Assembly: GCF_007096885.1 (NCBI RefSeq)
Contig: NZ_VJNO01000022.1
Coordinates: forward strand, 1 to 64,000
Origin: Streptomyces sp. 130
GTDB lineage: Bacteria; Actinomycetota; Actinomycetes; Streptomycetales; Streptomycetaceae
Length of the DNA: 64,000 bases
Reading direction: 5' to 3'
Notes under the pieces: model-generated
The model's database searches: none
What the model saw: the letters and a program-made list of their open reading frames with translations, nothing else
What the model was told of the DNA's origin: nothing
Shown: piece by piece, positions 8,340-17,004 of the stretch
Position numbering within the stretch: the first letter of the stretch is position 1
How the letters are laid out: every line of letters begins with the position of its first letter
Program-made: the position numbers and the translations under genes

Positions 8340-8957
8340 ATGGGGCGTCGGCTCGTACCGCTCACGCTGGACAATCTTCCCGACCTTCCCCGGCGCTGCC
8401 GCTCCTGTGTCTTCTGGGAGCTCGACCCGGTCAGCGGAGAGGCCGCCGTCAAGAGCGGGACATCCGACCGGGAGAAGGAGTCGTGGATCTCCGGGGTTCT
8501 CCTGGAGTGGGGCTCGTGCGGGCGGGTGGTCTACGTCGACGACGTGCCGGCCGGCTTTGTGCTCTACGCACCGCCCGCATACGTCCCGCGTGCCAACGCC
8601 TTCCCGACGAGCCCCGTCTCCCCCGATGCCGTTCAGCTGATGACCGGGCTGATCATGCCGGGGTACCGCGGGCAGGGGCTGGGACGGGTCATGGTGCAGA
8701 CCGTTGCCAAGGACCTGATCCGCCGGGGCTTCAAGGCGATAGAAGCCTTCGGAGATGCCCGGTGGAAGGAGTCGGCCTGCGTGCTTCCCGCAGACCATCT
8801 CTTGGCGGTGGGCTTCAAGACGGTGCGCCCGCACCCGGTGCACCCTCGGTTGCGGCTGGAACTGCGTACGACGCTCTCCTGGAAGGAAGACGTCGAGATG
8901 GCCCTGGACCGGCTTCTGGGAGCAGTACAGAAGGAGCCTGCGCTGCGGCCGTTGTGA
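8340..8957 (+). CDS. GNAT-family N-acetyltransferase
   Basis: Probable acetyl-CoA-dependent acetyltransferase with unknown substrate. 205 aa. The acetyl-CoA-binding loop is PGYRGQGLGRVMVQTVAKDL near residues 107-126 (Q/RxxGxG/A type), followed by a segment FKAIEAFGD. It starts with a Cys/Arg-rich region (RRCRSCVFWELD) seen in its Streptomyces orthologues. It lies downstream of parB, as in the usual origin region, and is convergent with trxA across a terminator. Confidence 0.85.
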   Translation: MGRRLVPLTLDNLPDLPRRCRSCVFWELDPVSGEAAVKSGTSDREKESWISGVLLEWGSCGRVVYVDDVPAGFVLYAPPAYVPRANAFPTSPVSPDAVQLMTGLIMPGYRGQGLGRVMVQTVAKDLIRRGFKAIEAFGDARWKESACVLPADHLLAVGFKTVRPHPVHPRLRLELRTTLSWKEDVEMALDRLLGAVQKEPALRPL

Positions 8958-8975
8958 GGCGCGGCCGAAGTACGA

Positions 8976-9009
8976 AAACGGGCTCGTCCTAGGAAGGACG
9001 AGCCCGTTT
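8976..9009. terminator. Bidirectional terminator that overlaps parS
   Basis: A perfect 15-bp inverted repeat (AAACGGGCTCGTCCT and its complement) with a 4-base loop, between convergent genes. The A-tract on one side and T-tract on the other suit termination in both directions. Its right arm shares four bases with the adjacent parS site. Confidence 0.85.
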
Positions 9010-9019
9010 CACGTGAAAC
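9006..9019. promoter_or_regulatory. parS site next to trxA
   Basis: Exact GTTTCACGTGAAAC in the gap between the GNAT gene and trxA. Its first four bases are also the end of the terminator stem. Confidence 0.95.
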
Positions 9020-9038
9020 AACCGAGGCAGGTTCTGCC

Positions 9039-9368
9039 TTACTCGGCGATGAAGTCCGCAAGGTCACGGAGGATCGCGGCCTTCGGCTTGGCGCCGACGA
9101 TGGTCTTGGCGACCTCACCGCGCTGGTAGACGTTCAGCGTCGGGATGGACATGACGCCGTACTTGGCAGCGGTGGCCGGGTTCTCGTCAATGTTGAGCTT
9201 CACGACCTCGATCTCGCCGTGCTCGGCCGCGATGGCCTCCAGCGACGGGGCGATCTGGCGGCACGGGCCGCACCAGGCGGCCCAGAAGTCCACCAGCACG
9301 GGCTTGTCGCTCTTCAGGACGACCTCTTCGAAGGAGTCGTCGGTCACGTTCTGCAGGGCGCCGGCCAC
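9039..9368 (-). CDS. trxA: Thioredoxin
   Basis: Small dithiol oxidoreductase that reduces protein disulfides and is recycled by thioredoxin reductase. 109 aa, full length. The active site is WCGPC with cysteines at 33 and 36, preceded by VLVDFWAAW; the cis-proline region is MSIPTL. It lies 51 bp downstream of trxB in the same direction, so both are probably co-transcribed from the SigR-type promoter upstream of trxB. Confidence 0.97.
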   Translation of the reverse strand: MAGALQNVTDDSFEEVVLKSDKPVLVDFWAAWCGPCRQIAPSLEAIAAEHGEIEVVKLNIDENPATAAKYGVMSIPTLNVYQRGEVAKTIVGAKPKAAILRDLADFIAE

Positions 9369-9419
9369 GGCGGCCTCCTAACTTGGCGGGGTGTGTGGGG
9401 ATGTGAGTGAGGTCTGTGG

Positions 9420-10385
9420 TCAGACGGCGGCCGCGGGGGCGGCCTTCTCGTCGTCGGCGAGCGCGGCGAGGAAGCGCTCGGCATCGAGGGCGGCGGAGCA
9501 GCCGGTGCCGGCCGCGGTGATCGCCTGGCGGTAGGTGTGGTCGACAACGTCGCCGGCGCCGAAGACCCCGGACAGGTTGGTGCGCGTCGAGGGTGCCGCG
9601 ACCTTCAGGTAGCCCTCGTCGTCGAGATCGAGCTGGCCCTTGAAGAGCTCCGTGCGCGGGTCGTGGCCGACGGCGATGAACAGGCCGGTCACGGGCAGCT
9701 CGGAGGTCTCGCCGGTCTTGGTGTTGCGCAGCGTCACGCCGGAAAGCTTCTGCTCGCCGTTGACTCCGGCGACCTCGCTGTCCCAGGCGAACTTGATCTT
9801 CGGGTCGGCGAAGGCGCGTTCCTGCATGGTCTTGGAGGCACGCAGGGTGTCACGGCGGTGGATGATGGTGACGGACTTGGCGAAGCGCGAGAGGAAGGTG
9901 GCCTCCTCCATCGCGGTGTCGCCTCCGCCGACCACGGCGATGTCCTGGTCCTTGAAGAAGAAGCCGTCGCAGGTCGCGCACCAGGAGACGCCACGGCCGG
10001 AGAGAGCGTCCTCGTTGGGGAGCCCGAGCTTGCGGTGCTGGGAGCCCGTGGTGACGATGACGGCCTTGGCGCGGTGGACGGTGCCTGCCGTGTCGGTGAC
10101 GGTCTTGATGTCACCGGTGAGGTCGACGGAGACCACGTCGTCGGGCACCAGCTCGGCGCCGAAGCGCTCGGCCTGGGCGCGCATGTTGTCCATGAGCTCG
10201 GGGCCCATGATGCCGTCCTGGAAGCCCGGGAAGTTCTCCACGTCGGTGGTGTTCATGAGTGCGCCACCGGCGGTGACGGCCCCCTCGAAGACCAGCGGCT
10301 TCAGCGAGGCGCGCGCGGTGTACAGGGCGGCTGTGTAGCCGGCCGGGCCGGAGCCGATGATGATCACATTACGCACGTCGCTCAC
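9420..10385 (-). CDS. trxB: Thioredoxin-disulfide reductase
   Basis: FAD flavoenzyme that passes electrons from NADPH to thioredoxin. 321 aa. FAD-binding GSGPAG is near the N-terminus, the redox pair is CATCDG near residues 135-138, the NADPH-binding GGGDTA follows, and the C-terminal FAD motif is GVFGAGDVVD. The GTG start (VSDVRNVIIIG) with GAGGAAG 7 bp upstream was chosen over an ATG 26 codons earlier. It is first of the trxB-trxA operon. Confidence 0.97.
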   Translation of the reverse strand: MSDVRNVIIIGSGPAGYTAALYTARASLKPLVFEGAVTAGGALMNTTDVENFPGFQDGIMGPELMDNMRAQAERFGAELVPDDVVSVDLTGDIKTVTDTAGTVHRAKAVIVTTGSQHRKLGLPNEDALSGRGVSWCATCDGFFFKDQDIAVVGGGDTAMEEATFLSRFAKSVTIIHRRDTLRASKTMQERAFADPKIKFAWDSEVAGVNGEQKLSGVTLRNTKTGETSELPVTGLFIAVGHDPRTELFKGQLDLDDEGYLKVAAPSTRTNLSGVFGAGDVVDHTYRQAITAAGTGCSAALDAERFLAALADDEKAAPAAAV

Positions 10386-10461
10386 GGGTTTCTTCCTCGT
10401 CTCTGCAGACTGCCTACTGTCCACGCCTACTGGGGCCGGTTCAACGACTCTCACCCCACCC

Positions 10462-10488
10462 AACGGATCCTACGGGGGATGCATTCCC
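10462..10488 (-). promoter_or_regulatory. SigR-type (disulfide-stress) promoter of trxBA
   Basis: Read on the minus strand: GGGAAT, 18 bases, then GTT. This is the -35/-10 pattern of the SigR regulon, for which trxBA is the classic Streptomyces target. It lies about 80 bp upstream of the trxB start, in the gap after the anti-sigma gene. Confidence 0.85.
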
Positions 10489-10518
10489 GACGTGCCGGGG
10501 CGGCTGGCGGCGTGATTC

Positions 10519-11544
10519 TCAGGGGCGCGCGTAGGCGTGCGTCATCAGCAACTTCCCCCTGGAGGGAGGCGTGGCTCCCACGCAGGCTGCGTCGACGACA
10601 TACGCCTGCACGCTGGCCGGGTCCGTGGGATGGGGCAGGACGACGAGGAACGCGTCGGCGCCCTCGTAGCTTCCCCTTTCGATGGCGAGAGCCGGACTGT
10701 TCCGGCCGATGCCTTTTTCGACGCAGGCGGGCACGGTCACAGCCGGGGCCCGGAGTGGGGACTCGGGGGCCATGGAGTCCGAGGGATTCGCTTGGAGCGA
10801 GGGGCGGGCCTCGGGTGAGGACTGGGAGCCGACGGAGGGAGCCTCCTGGTCTCCCTTGGTGGGCTGCGAGCTCTCCGTTCCGGTGCTCGGGCCCAGCAGT
10901 GCGCGGACCCGGTCCTCCAGCGTGGCCGCGGAAAACTCCTGCGATCGGCTCTTCGGAGCTGTGGCAGTTGTGTCCCGGCTGAACCCGGAGGCGGAGGTGT
11001 CGCTGCTGTCCGTTCCCGAGACGTTCTGCAGCAGGAAGACGCTCATGCCGACCAGGGCAGCGGCACCCAGTGCGGAGGCGAGCAGGGTGGTTCGACGGCG
11101 CCTTCGACCGGGTTGCCGTCCGGGGCCGGTCTTCGCGCGCCCATGGCCGGCCGGACGATCCGGGGCGTGCGACCCGGACGGAGGGTCCCCACCCCCGGCT
11201 ATGCGCGCGGGCTCTGTTTCACGTGAAACATCGGGGCCACGTGAAACATCGGGTTCACCTGAAACAACGGGCGCCGCATCCGGCTCCGTGCGATGCGTCC
11301 GCGCCTCAGTGGCGAGAGCGGCGTCGATGCGCTCGGCAATCTCCATGGGCATGGGCTCGGGGGCGGGCAGGTCGCCGAGCAGCCCGCGAATCTCTTCCAG
11401 CGAGGCGAGAACATCGCTGCAGAGCTCACAGGCGTCCAGATGGCCGCGGACCTCGGCCGCGCGGACTTCGGGGAGCAGGTCCTCGGTCAGGTCGGAGATT
11501 TCCGAGACTTCCGGATGCTGGGTCGTGCCGGCTGCTGATGTCAT
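10519..11544 (-). CDS. Zinc-containing membrane anti-sigma factor, partner of SigM
   Basis: Probably holds the neighbouring ECF sigma factor inactive until a signal arrives. 341 aa. The N-terminal ZAS-type zinc motif is His35-x3-Cys39-x2-Cys42 (HLDACELC). One transmembrane segment lies near residues 150-170 (TTLLASALGAAALVGMSVFLL region), then a Ser/Pro-rich outer domain of about 170 residues. Its start overlaps the sigM stop by 4 bp, the usual sigma/anti-sigma coupling. The linker between zinc domain and membrane contains one exact and two degenerate parS sequences, giving three repeats of the VSRE/VSRG/VSGE type. Confidence 0.88.
   Translation of the reverse strand: MTSAAGTTQHPEVSEISDLTEDLLPEVRAAEVRGHLDACELCSDVLASLEEIRGLLGDLPAPEPMPMEIAERIDAALATEARTHRTEPDAAPVVSGEPDVSRGPDVSRETEPARIAGGGDPPSGSHAPDRPAGHGRAKTGPGRQPGRRRRRTTLLASALGAAALVGMSVFLLQNVSGTDSSDTSASGFSRDTTATAPKSRSQEFSAATLEDRVRALLGPSTGTESSQPTKGDQEAPSVGSQSSPEARPSLQANPSDSMAPESPLRAPAVTVPACVEKGIGRNSPALAIERGSYEGADAFLVVLPHPTDPASVQAYVVDAACVGATPPSRGKLLMTHAYARP
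11215..11266. promoter_or_regulatory. parS cluster inside the anti-sigma gene (one exact, two degenerate)
   Basis: An exact 16-bp parS (11215-11230) is followed by two decayed copies with the same orientation and spacing of about 18 bp: one keeps CCACGTGAAACA (11237-11248), the other is a palindrome with TTCACCTGAA (11251-11266). All three are in the frame that encodes Val-Ser-Arg-Glu-like repeats. Only the first is likely to bind ParB well. Confidence 0.85.
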
Positions 11545-12290
11545 CGGTGTCCACCTCCGCCCTTCATCACTGTGGGATCGCTCGTACCCGCGTCTCGTGG
11601 CCCGGCCGCCGGTGGGACGGATGCCTTGTACGTCTGGTTCCCTCCCGTACCGGGGGTCTCGCCGGCGCGTCCGTCACTGCGGAGATGTGCCAGCAGCGGG
11701 GCCAAGCGGGCGCGGCCCCGCGCGCAGCGGCTCTTTACGGTGCCTGCGGGCACATCCAGAATGCGAGCGGTCTCCGCCACCGGATACCCCTGCATGTCCA
11801 CAAGCACGAGTGCTGCCCGCTGCTCGGCGGGGAGGGTGGCCAGTGCGGCGAGGAGTTCTCGGTGGAGATCCTGGCGCTCCGCCGGGGCCTCTGCGGACTC
11901 ATGCGGTTCCAGCAGCTGGTCGAGCCGTTCCGGATCGTCGACGGGCGAAGTCTTCCGGGCAGCGGCCTTGCGGACTCGGTCGAGGCAGGCATTGACCGTG
12001 ATGCGGTGCAGCCAGGTGGTGACGGCGGACTGGCCTCGGAAGGTGTGTGCGGCGCGGAAGGCGGAGACCAGGGCGTCCTGCACGGCGTCGGCCGCTTCTT
12101 CGCGATCGCCCAGCGTCCGCAGGGCCACGGCCCACAGGCGGTCGCGATGGCGTCTGGCCAGCTCGCCGAAGGCGTCCGCGTCCCCTGCGACATGGCGGGC
12201 CAGGAGGTCCGCGTCGCTCGGTGGGTCGGCGGCATCGGCGCCGTAGCGCCCGTGGTCTCCCCCCTCAGCTGTCGCCATCCGTGCATTCAA
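11541..12290 (-). CDS. sigM: ECF RNA polymerase sigma factor SigM
   Basis: Group IV sigma factor. 249 aa. Region 2 spans about 40-105 (DRLWAVALRTLGDREEAADAVQDALVSAF, then FRGQSAVTTWLHRI). Region 4 spans about 165-215 (LPAEQRAALVLVDMQGYPVAETARILDVPAGTVKSRCARGRARL). About 35 extra residues follow region 4. SigM is named from its position upstream of a zinc anti-sigma factor and trxBA, as in S. coelicolor. A second ATG four codons later is equally possible. It is divergent from the DUF2690 gene. Confidence 0.9.
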   Translation of the reverse strand: MNARMATAEGGDHGRYGADAADPPSDADLLARHVAGDADAFGELARRHRDRLWAVALRTLGDREEAADAVQDALVSAFRAAHTFRGQSAVTTWLHRITVNACLDRVRKAAARKTSPVDDPERLDQLLEPHESAEAPAERQDLHRELLAALATLPAEQRAALVLVDMQGYPVAETARILDVPAGTVKSRCARGRARLAPLLAHLRSDGRAGETPGTGGNQTYKASVPPAAGPRDAGTSDPTVMKGGGGHR

Positions 12291-12420
12291 ACCGATCCAC
12301 GCCGGGAAGTAAATGGCGAGGTCGGTTCGATTGTATGAATGATAAAAGGCGCGATTCGCTCCCGCTTCGGAGGTGCCCTGTCCGCCCTATATTGAGGGAA
12401 ATGAGAAAGGGGACCTTGTG

Positions 12421-12885
12421 ATGCAGAAGCATGTGAAGCGATACCTGGGAAAGGTGCTTCCGGCTGTTCTCACCGCACCCGTGCTGGTTGCGCTGCTTCC
12501 GGGGAGCGCGCAGGCGGCCACCTATTCGATGGACGGAAAGAATCCCATTTCCGCCGGGTGCGCCGGCGACGCCACCACCGTGAAGCGCGCCCGGATCGGC
12601 ACCTCCAGCTGGACGCTCGGCGCCGTTGAGCTGCGGTACAGCGTCAAGTGCCACACCGCGTGGGCTCGGATCAGCCTCTCCGAGGACGTGTGGGGAAAGG
12701 CCCAGATCGTGCGGAACTCAGACGGTAAATCTTATAACTGCGCGAAGCTTTCCTACAGCTCGTCGCTCGGTGCTTATACCTGCTACACCGCGATGGTGTA
12801 CGACAAGGACCCGCTCTCCTCGTACGCGGAAGGCTGGTCCCAGTACGACAACGTGAGTCTCCACTCGAAGACGCCTTCGTACTGA
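12421..12885 (+). CDS. Secreted DUF2690 protein
   Basis: Function unknown; small exported protein of 154 aa. It has a clear Sec signal peptide (MQKHVKRYLGK, hydrophobic core, then SAQAA near residue 29). The mature part has the DUF2690 pattern: GCAGDATTVKRA, then VELRYSVKCHTAWARI, with four cysteines that could form disulfides. The ATG at 12421 follows GAAAGGGGA; a GTG one codon earlier is possible. Its promoter region is unusually AT-rich for this genome. It is divergent from sigM, so shared regulation is possible but not shown. Confidence 0.8.
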   Translation: MQKHVKRYLGKVLPAVLTAPVLVALLPGSAQAATYSMDGKNPISAGCAGDATTVKRARIGTSSWTLGAVELRYSVKCHTAWARISLSEDVWGKAQIVRNSDGKSYNCAKLSYSSSLGAYTCYTAMVYDKDPLSSYAEGWSQYDNVSLHSKTPSY

Positions 12886-12908
12886 CCGCCGAATCGGGTG
12901 GCGGGCAA

Positions 12909-12956
12909 GGAAATGGGGCTGGGCCGGATCTTCGGATTCGGCTCAGCCCCATTTCC
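12909..12956. terminator. Bidirectional terminator between convergent genes
   Basis: Long inverted repeat: GGAAATGGGGCTG on the left pairs exactly with CAGCCCCATTTCC on the right, with further pairing inside (GCCG/CGGC) around a central ATCTTCGGAT. It separates the DUF2690 gene from the pseudokinase gene that ends at 12971. Confidence 0.88.
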
Positions 12957-12970
12957 GTTGGCCGAAGCCG

Positions 12971-14671
12971 TCAGCTGGTGACCTTGATGTCCGAGACCTT
13001 CCCTCGGAAGTTCCCCTCGCCGCTCGGCGGGAGCTTGGTGAGCCAGACGAGCAGGAACCGTGCTCGCACCGGCTTGGCGGGTTTCAGCGACACCTGGGTT
13101 CCGGATCCCTGGGCGACCGTGGCGAAGCCGGTGGGGCTGGCCGGCACTGTGGAGCCGTCGGCGGTCCGCAGCTCGACCGAGGTGGCGCCGCCGAGGAAGG
13201 ACACGTCCACCTTGCCGACGCGCTGTGTCTTGCCGAGGTCGAGGACGACGCCGACGCCCTCCTTCAGCCTGCCGAAGTCGGCCGACGCGTACCAGTCCGT
13301 GTACCAGTACGAGCTCGGGTCGTCGTCGTAGACGTTTCCTATGCTCTGCGGCTTCTCGCTGCCGTCGGGGCCGAGCGGGTCGTAGTCCTGGGCGGTGACG
13401 ATCGGGACGGGCTTGCTCTTCTCGACCGGCGGGGCGTCGTTGTTCTCCGGATTGGACTGAGTGGTGCCGGGGTCGCCGCCCGAGTTGTTGTCCCGGTCGA
13501 TGAGCGTCTCGGCGAGCTGCCAGCTGCCCAGGCCCAGGGCGGCGATCAGCAGCGCGGACACGGCCCACTTCAGCGCCTTGCCGGTGCGGCTCTGCAGGGG
13601 CGCGGGGGGCACCGGCGCGACGGGCTGGGTGACGACGGCACCGGCCGCCGCCGGCCTTCCGTACGTGCCCTGCTGGTAGGTGGTCCGCTGGTACTCAGGC
13701 GGTGCGGTGAAGACGGGCTCGGGCGGGGGGATGCGGGGCATGGCCGCCACGGCTTTGGCGAGCTCGTCTGGCGTGGTGCACGGCTGCTCCTGGCGGGACG
13801 CCGTGGCGCCGTCGTTGGCGAGAGCCCGCATGGCGATCTCGGAGAGGCCCCGGTGGACTCCGGCCCGCACCTGGTCGGGCGGGAGCAGTCCCATGCCCTT
13901 GGGCAGGCCGGTGAGCCCGTACGCATCGCTCTCGTACGGCCAGCGCTGGGTCAGCGCGGCGTACAGCAGGGCCCCGATCGCCTCCGTGTCGGCGCGCTGG
14001 GGGCCGTCGGATGTGATGCCCCGCAGGGCGGCGTTCACCGCGAGGCCGCGGATGCGGTACTGGCCGGACGAGCTGCGCAGCACGGCCCCCGGGGTGAGCC
14101 TCAGGTGGGCCAGGCCCTCCCGGTGCGCGGCCGCCATGGCCTGGGAGACCTGGCTGACGAGCTGGTACGCGTCGTGGGCGTCCATCGGGCCGGCGCCCAG
14201 CAGGGCTGTGAGCTCGGTGGCGTCCGGAAGCCACTCGTGGACGACGTAGACGAGCTCGTCCTCCTCGACGGCATCGAGGACCTGCACGAAGCGCGGGTCG
14301 CCCAGCAACGCGGAGGACCGGGCGGCGGCCAGGACCGAGCGCGCCCGCGGGTGGTCGGCGGGCAGGAGGTGCACCCCCACCGCGCGCCGCAGCTTCTCGT
14401 CGACGGCACGCCAGCTGCTGAACCCGTCCAGACGGGTGACGCATTCCTCCAGCCGGTACCGTCCGGCCAGCTTGTGACCGCTGTGCAGATCCGGGGCGGC
14501 CGGGAAGGTCTTCGCTGCGGCCTTCTCGCCGTTCTCCTCCTGGGAGTCGGTGTCCGCCGCGTCCTGCGCTTCTGCCGTACCGTCGGTCGTGGCCTCGTCC
14601 GCCTTGGCGGTCAGCGGCTCGTTCCCGCTGTTGTCGGCCACGTCGACGGCAGCCGTGCTACGTTCCGCCAC
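12971..14671 (-). CDS. MurJ-associated membrane pseudokinase with extracellular discoidin-like domain
   Basis: 566 aa. An acidic N-terminal tail, a protein-kinase-like fold near 65-290, one transmembrane helix near 365-385, and a C-terminal outer domain like a discoidin/F5-8C carbohydrate-binding fold (YDDDPSSYWYTDWY, then VGKVDVSFLGGATSVEL). The kinase lacks the key residues: VGVHLLP replaces the Val-Ala-x-Lys strand, HLRLTPGAVL replaces the HRDLKPxN loop, and no DFG is present. It is therefore a pseudokinase. In mycobacteria MurJ carries such a domain on the same chain; here it is a separate gene downstream of murJ. The GTG start follows GGAGG. Confidence 0.85.
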   Translation of the reverse strand: MAERSTAAVDVADNSGNEPLTAKADEATTDGTAEAQDAADTDSQEENGEKAAAKTFPAAPDLHSGHKLAGRYRLEECVTRLDGFSSWRAVDEKLRRAVGVHLLPADHPRARSVLAAARSSALLGDPRFVQVLDAVEEDELVYVVHEWLPDATELTALLGAGPMDAHDAYQLVSQVSQAMAAAHREGLAHLRLTPGAVLRSSSGQYRIRGLAVNAALRGITSDGPQRADTEAIGALLYAALTQRWPYESDAYGLTGLPKGMGLLPPDQVRAGVHRGLSEIAMRALANDGATASRQEQPCTTPDELAKAVAAMPRIPPPEPVFTAPPEYQRTTYQQGTYGRPAAAGAVVTQPVAPVPPAPLQSRTGKALKWAVSALLIAALGLGSWQLAETLIDRDNNSGGDPGTTQSNPENNDAPPVEKSKPVPIVTAQDYDPLGPDGSEKPQSIGNVYDDDPSSYWYTDWYASADFGRLKEGVGVVLDLGKTQRVGKVDVSFLGGATSVELRTADGSTVPASPTGFATVAQGSGTQVSLKPAKPVRARFLLVWLTKLPPSGEGNFRGKVSDIKVTS

Positions 14672-14804
14672 CGTCGTTCCTGCCTCCCCATCCGTTGCGC
14701 GATGCCAGCCGGCTCTGCTCTGCACAGTCACGCCAATTGTGCCCACACTCCGGCGCTATGCACGACACGCGGAGACCGGCGATGGTTGTGCGGGCCGGCC
14801 GGTC

Positions 14805-16955
14805 TCAGCGGCCGAGCCGTCCCCTGACCATGCCGACCATGCCGTTGATCTCCTCGATCCGCATTCTCCTCGCCGCGACGAAGAACACTCCCAGCAGCAG
14901 GGCACCGCCGCAGACCAGGGCGACGAGCGAGCCGAACGCGCCGTCCCCCAGCACGCGCAGGAGGCCGAAGCCCACGGCCCCGCCGAGCACGGTGGCGGGC
15001 AGTGCGGCGAGGCACAGCCTGGCGTAGGTGCGGACCACATGCGCTCCGTCGAGGTCGCCGCCCAAGCGGTTGCGCAGCCGGCGCCAGGCGATCCCGACGC
15101 CGACGGCGTAGGCCAGGCCGTACGAGGCGGCCATGCCGACCACGGCCCACTCGGCGGGCAGCACGACGTAGCAGAGGGCGGAAGCCGCCGCGTTGACCAG
15201 GGCGACGATGACGGTGTTGTAGAAGGGCGTACGGGTGTCCTCGTAAGCGTAGAACCCGCGCAGCACCACGTACTGCACGGAGTAGGGGATCAGGCCGAGG
15301 CCGAAGGCCATCAGGATGAAGCCCATGGAGCGAGCGGCCTCGGGGCCGCTGGACGAGTAGAGCAGGGTGCACATCGGCACACCCAGGGCGAGGAACGCGA
15401 AGGCGACCGGGACGATGGCCACGGCGGAGTTGCGGAGCCCCTGCGAGATGTCGTCGCGGACGGCGCCGGGGTCGTTGTCGTGGGCGGCCCGGGAGATCCG
15501 GGGCAGCAGGGCGGCCATGACCGAGACGGTGATGATCGCCTGGGGCATGCCCCAGATCAGCTGGGCGTTGGAGTAGGCGAGGAAGCCCGCGCCGTTCTGG
15601 CCGGACGCCTTGCCGGCCGAGGTCGCGAGCTGGGTGACGACCAGCACACCGGCCTGGTTGGCGAAGACGAACAGCACCGTCCACTTCGCGAGCTTTATCG
15701 TCTTGCCCAGCCCGTGGCCCCGCCAGTCGAACCGCGGACGGAAGCGGAAGCCGGCCTCGCGCAGATACGGGACCATGGCCAGCGCCTGCACGACCAGACC
15801 GAGCAGGGTGCCGATGCCGAGGAGCCGCACGCCCTCCGGCGGGATCGTGTCCACGCCCATGTGGGACTCGTGGGACGTGCCGTAGACCCAGATGAACATC
15901 CCGAAGGTGAAGATCATGACGATGTTGTTCAGGACCGGGGTCCACATCATCGCGCCGAACTTTCCGCGGGCGTTGAGGATCTGGCCCATCACGACGTGCA
16001 CGCCCATGAAGAAGATCGTGGGCAGGCAGTAGCGGGCGAAGGTGACGGCGACGTTGTTGGCCGCCGGGTCGTCCGCGATCGTCGAGGACATCAGCCGGAT
16101 CAGCAAGGGGGCCGCGAAGACCACCACGGCGACGATGAGGCCGAGGGCGACCATCACCAGGGTCAGCAGCCGGTTGGCGTATGCCTCGCCGCCGTCCTCG
16201 TCGTCCTTCATCGAGCGGACGAGCTGGGGGACGAAGACGGAGTTGAGGCCGCCGCCCACGGTGAGGATGTAGATCATCGTGGGCAGCGTGTAGGCGATGG
16301 TGAAGCTGTCGCCGAGCAGGGCCGCGCCCAGGGCCGCGGTGATCACCAGGCTGCGGACGAAGCCGGTGAGGCGCGAGACGAGCGTCCCGGCCGCCATGAC
16401 CGCGCTGGACTTCAGCAGGCTGGAGGCGCGGCCACCGGACTTGGCCGGCGCCGGGGCGGGCTCGGGCCGGGCCGGCGCCGGAGGGGTGCCCGGGTGCGCG
16501 GGGCCCTCCTGGTCGCGGAAGAGGTGGGCGAAGGCATCGGGCTCGTCGCGGTTCGCGGCGGCCTGGGTGACGAGGTCGTCCACGCCCACGAACTGGGTCG
16601 TCGCGGCATTGTCGCCGTACGGGAGGTGGCGCGAGGGCCCGGCGGGCTCGGGCGGCGGCGTCTGGGCCCAGATACGGGGGTCGGGGGCGTACTGGGAAGC
16701 CGGGGGCTGCTGGTAGAGCGGCTGCGGCTGCTGGTAGGTGCCGGGGGGCGGCGGCGGATGCGCGGCGCGGTCGTACAGCGCCTCGTCCACCGGGTCCTGG
16801 GCAGCGAGGTCCTGAGCCCGGTACGGGTCGTAGTAGTACGCGGACTGCAGATACGGGTCCGGCGCCGGTTGCGGGTCAGGGGGTACCGGAGGGCCGCCGG
16901 AGTACCCGGCCCCGCCCGCACCCTGACCGCGGTCACCGTCGTACGGCGCGTTCAT
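14805..16955 (-). CDS. murJ: Lipid II flippase MurJ (MviN)
   Basis: Moves lipid II across the cytoplasmic membrane for peptidoglycan synthesis. 716 aa, longer than the usual ~520 because of a Pro/Gln/Tyr-rich cytoplasmic N-terminal region of about 175 residues. The MviN core follows: SSAVMAAGTLVSRLTGFVRS, about 14 membrane helices, and conserved ANFAYTLP-like and GGGLNSVFVPQLVR segments. Start ATG with GAGGTGGG upstream. It lies 49 bp after the DUF6049 gene and 133 bp before the pseudokinase, in one direction. Confidence 0.94.
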   Translation of the reverse strand: MNAPYDGDRGQGAGGAGYSGGPPVPPDPQPAPDPYLQSAYYYDPYRAQDLAAQDPVDEALYDRAAHPPPPPGTYQQPQPLYQQPPASQYAPDPRIWAQTPPPEPAGPSRHLPYGDNAATTQFVGVDDLVTQAAANRDEPDAFAHLFRDQEGPAHPGTPPAPARPEPAPAPAKSGGRASSLLKSSAVMAAGTLVSRLTGFVRSLVITAALGAALLGDSFTIAYTLPTMIYILTVGGGLNSVFVPQLVRSMKDDEDGGEAYANRLLTLVMVALGLIVAVVVFAAPLLIRLMSSTIADDPAANNVAVTFARYCLPTIFFMGVHVVMGQILNARGKFGAMMWTPVLNNIVMIFTFGMFIWVYGTSHESHMGVDTIPPEGVRLLGIGTLLGLVVQALAMVPYLREAGFRFRPRFDWRGHGLGKTIKLAKWTVLFVFANQAGVLVVTQLATSAGKASGQNGAGFLAYSNAQLIWGMPQAIITVSVMAALLPRISRAAHDNDPGAVRDDISQGLRNSAVAIVPVAFAFLALGVPMCTLLYSSSGPEAARSMGFILMAFGLGLIPYSVQYVVLRGFYAYEDTRTPFYNTVIVALVNAAASALCYVVLPAEWAVVGMAASYGLAYAVGVGIAWRRLRNRLGGDLDGAHVVRTYARLCLAALPATVLGGAVGFGLLRVLGDGAFGSLVALVCGGALLLGVFFVAARRMRIEEINGMVGMVRGRLGR

Positions 16956-17004
16956 CGAAACCCCACCTCATCGTCCCCGGCCGACCGGCCACGACAGACA
17001 TCGC

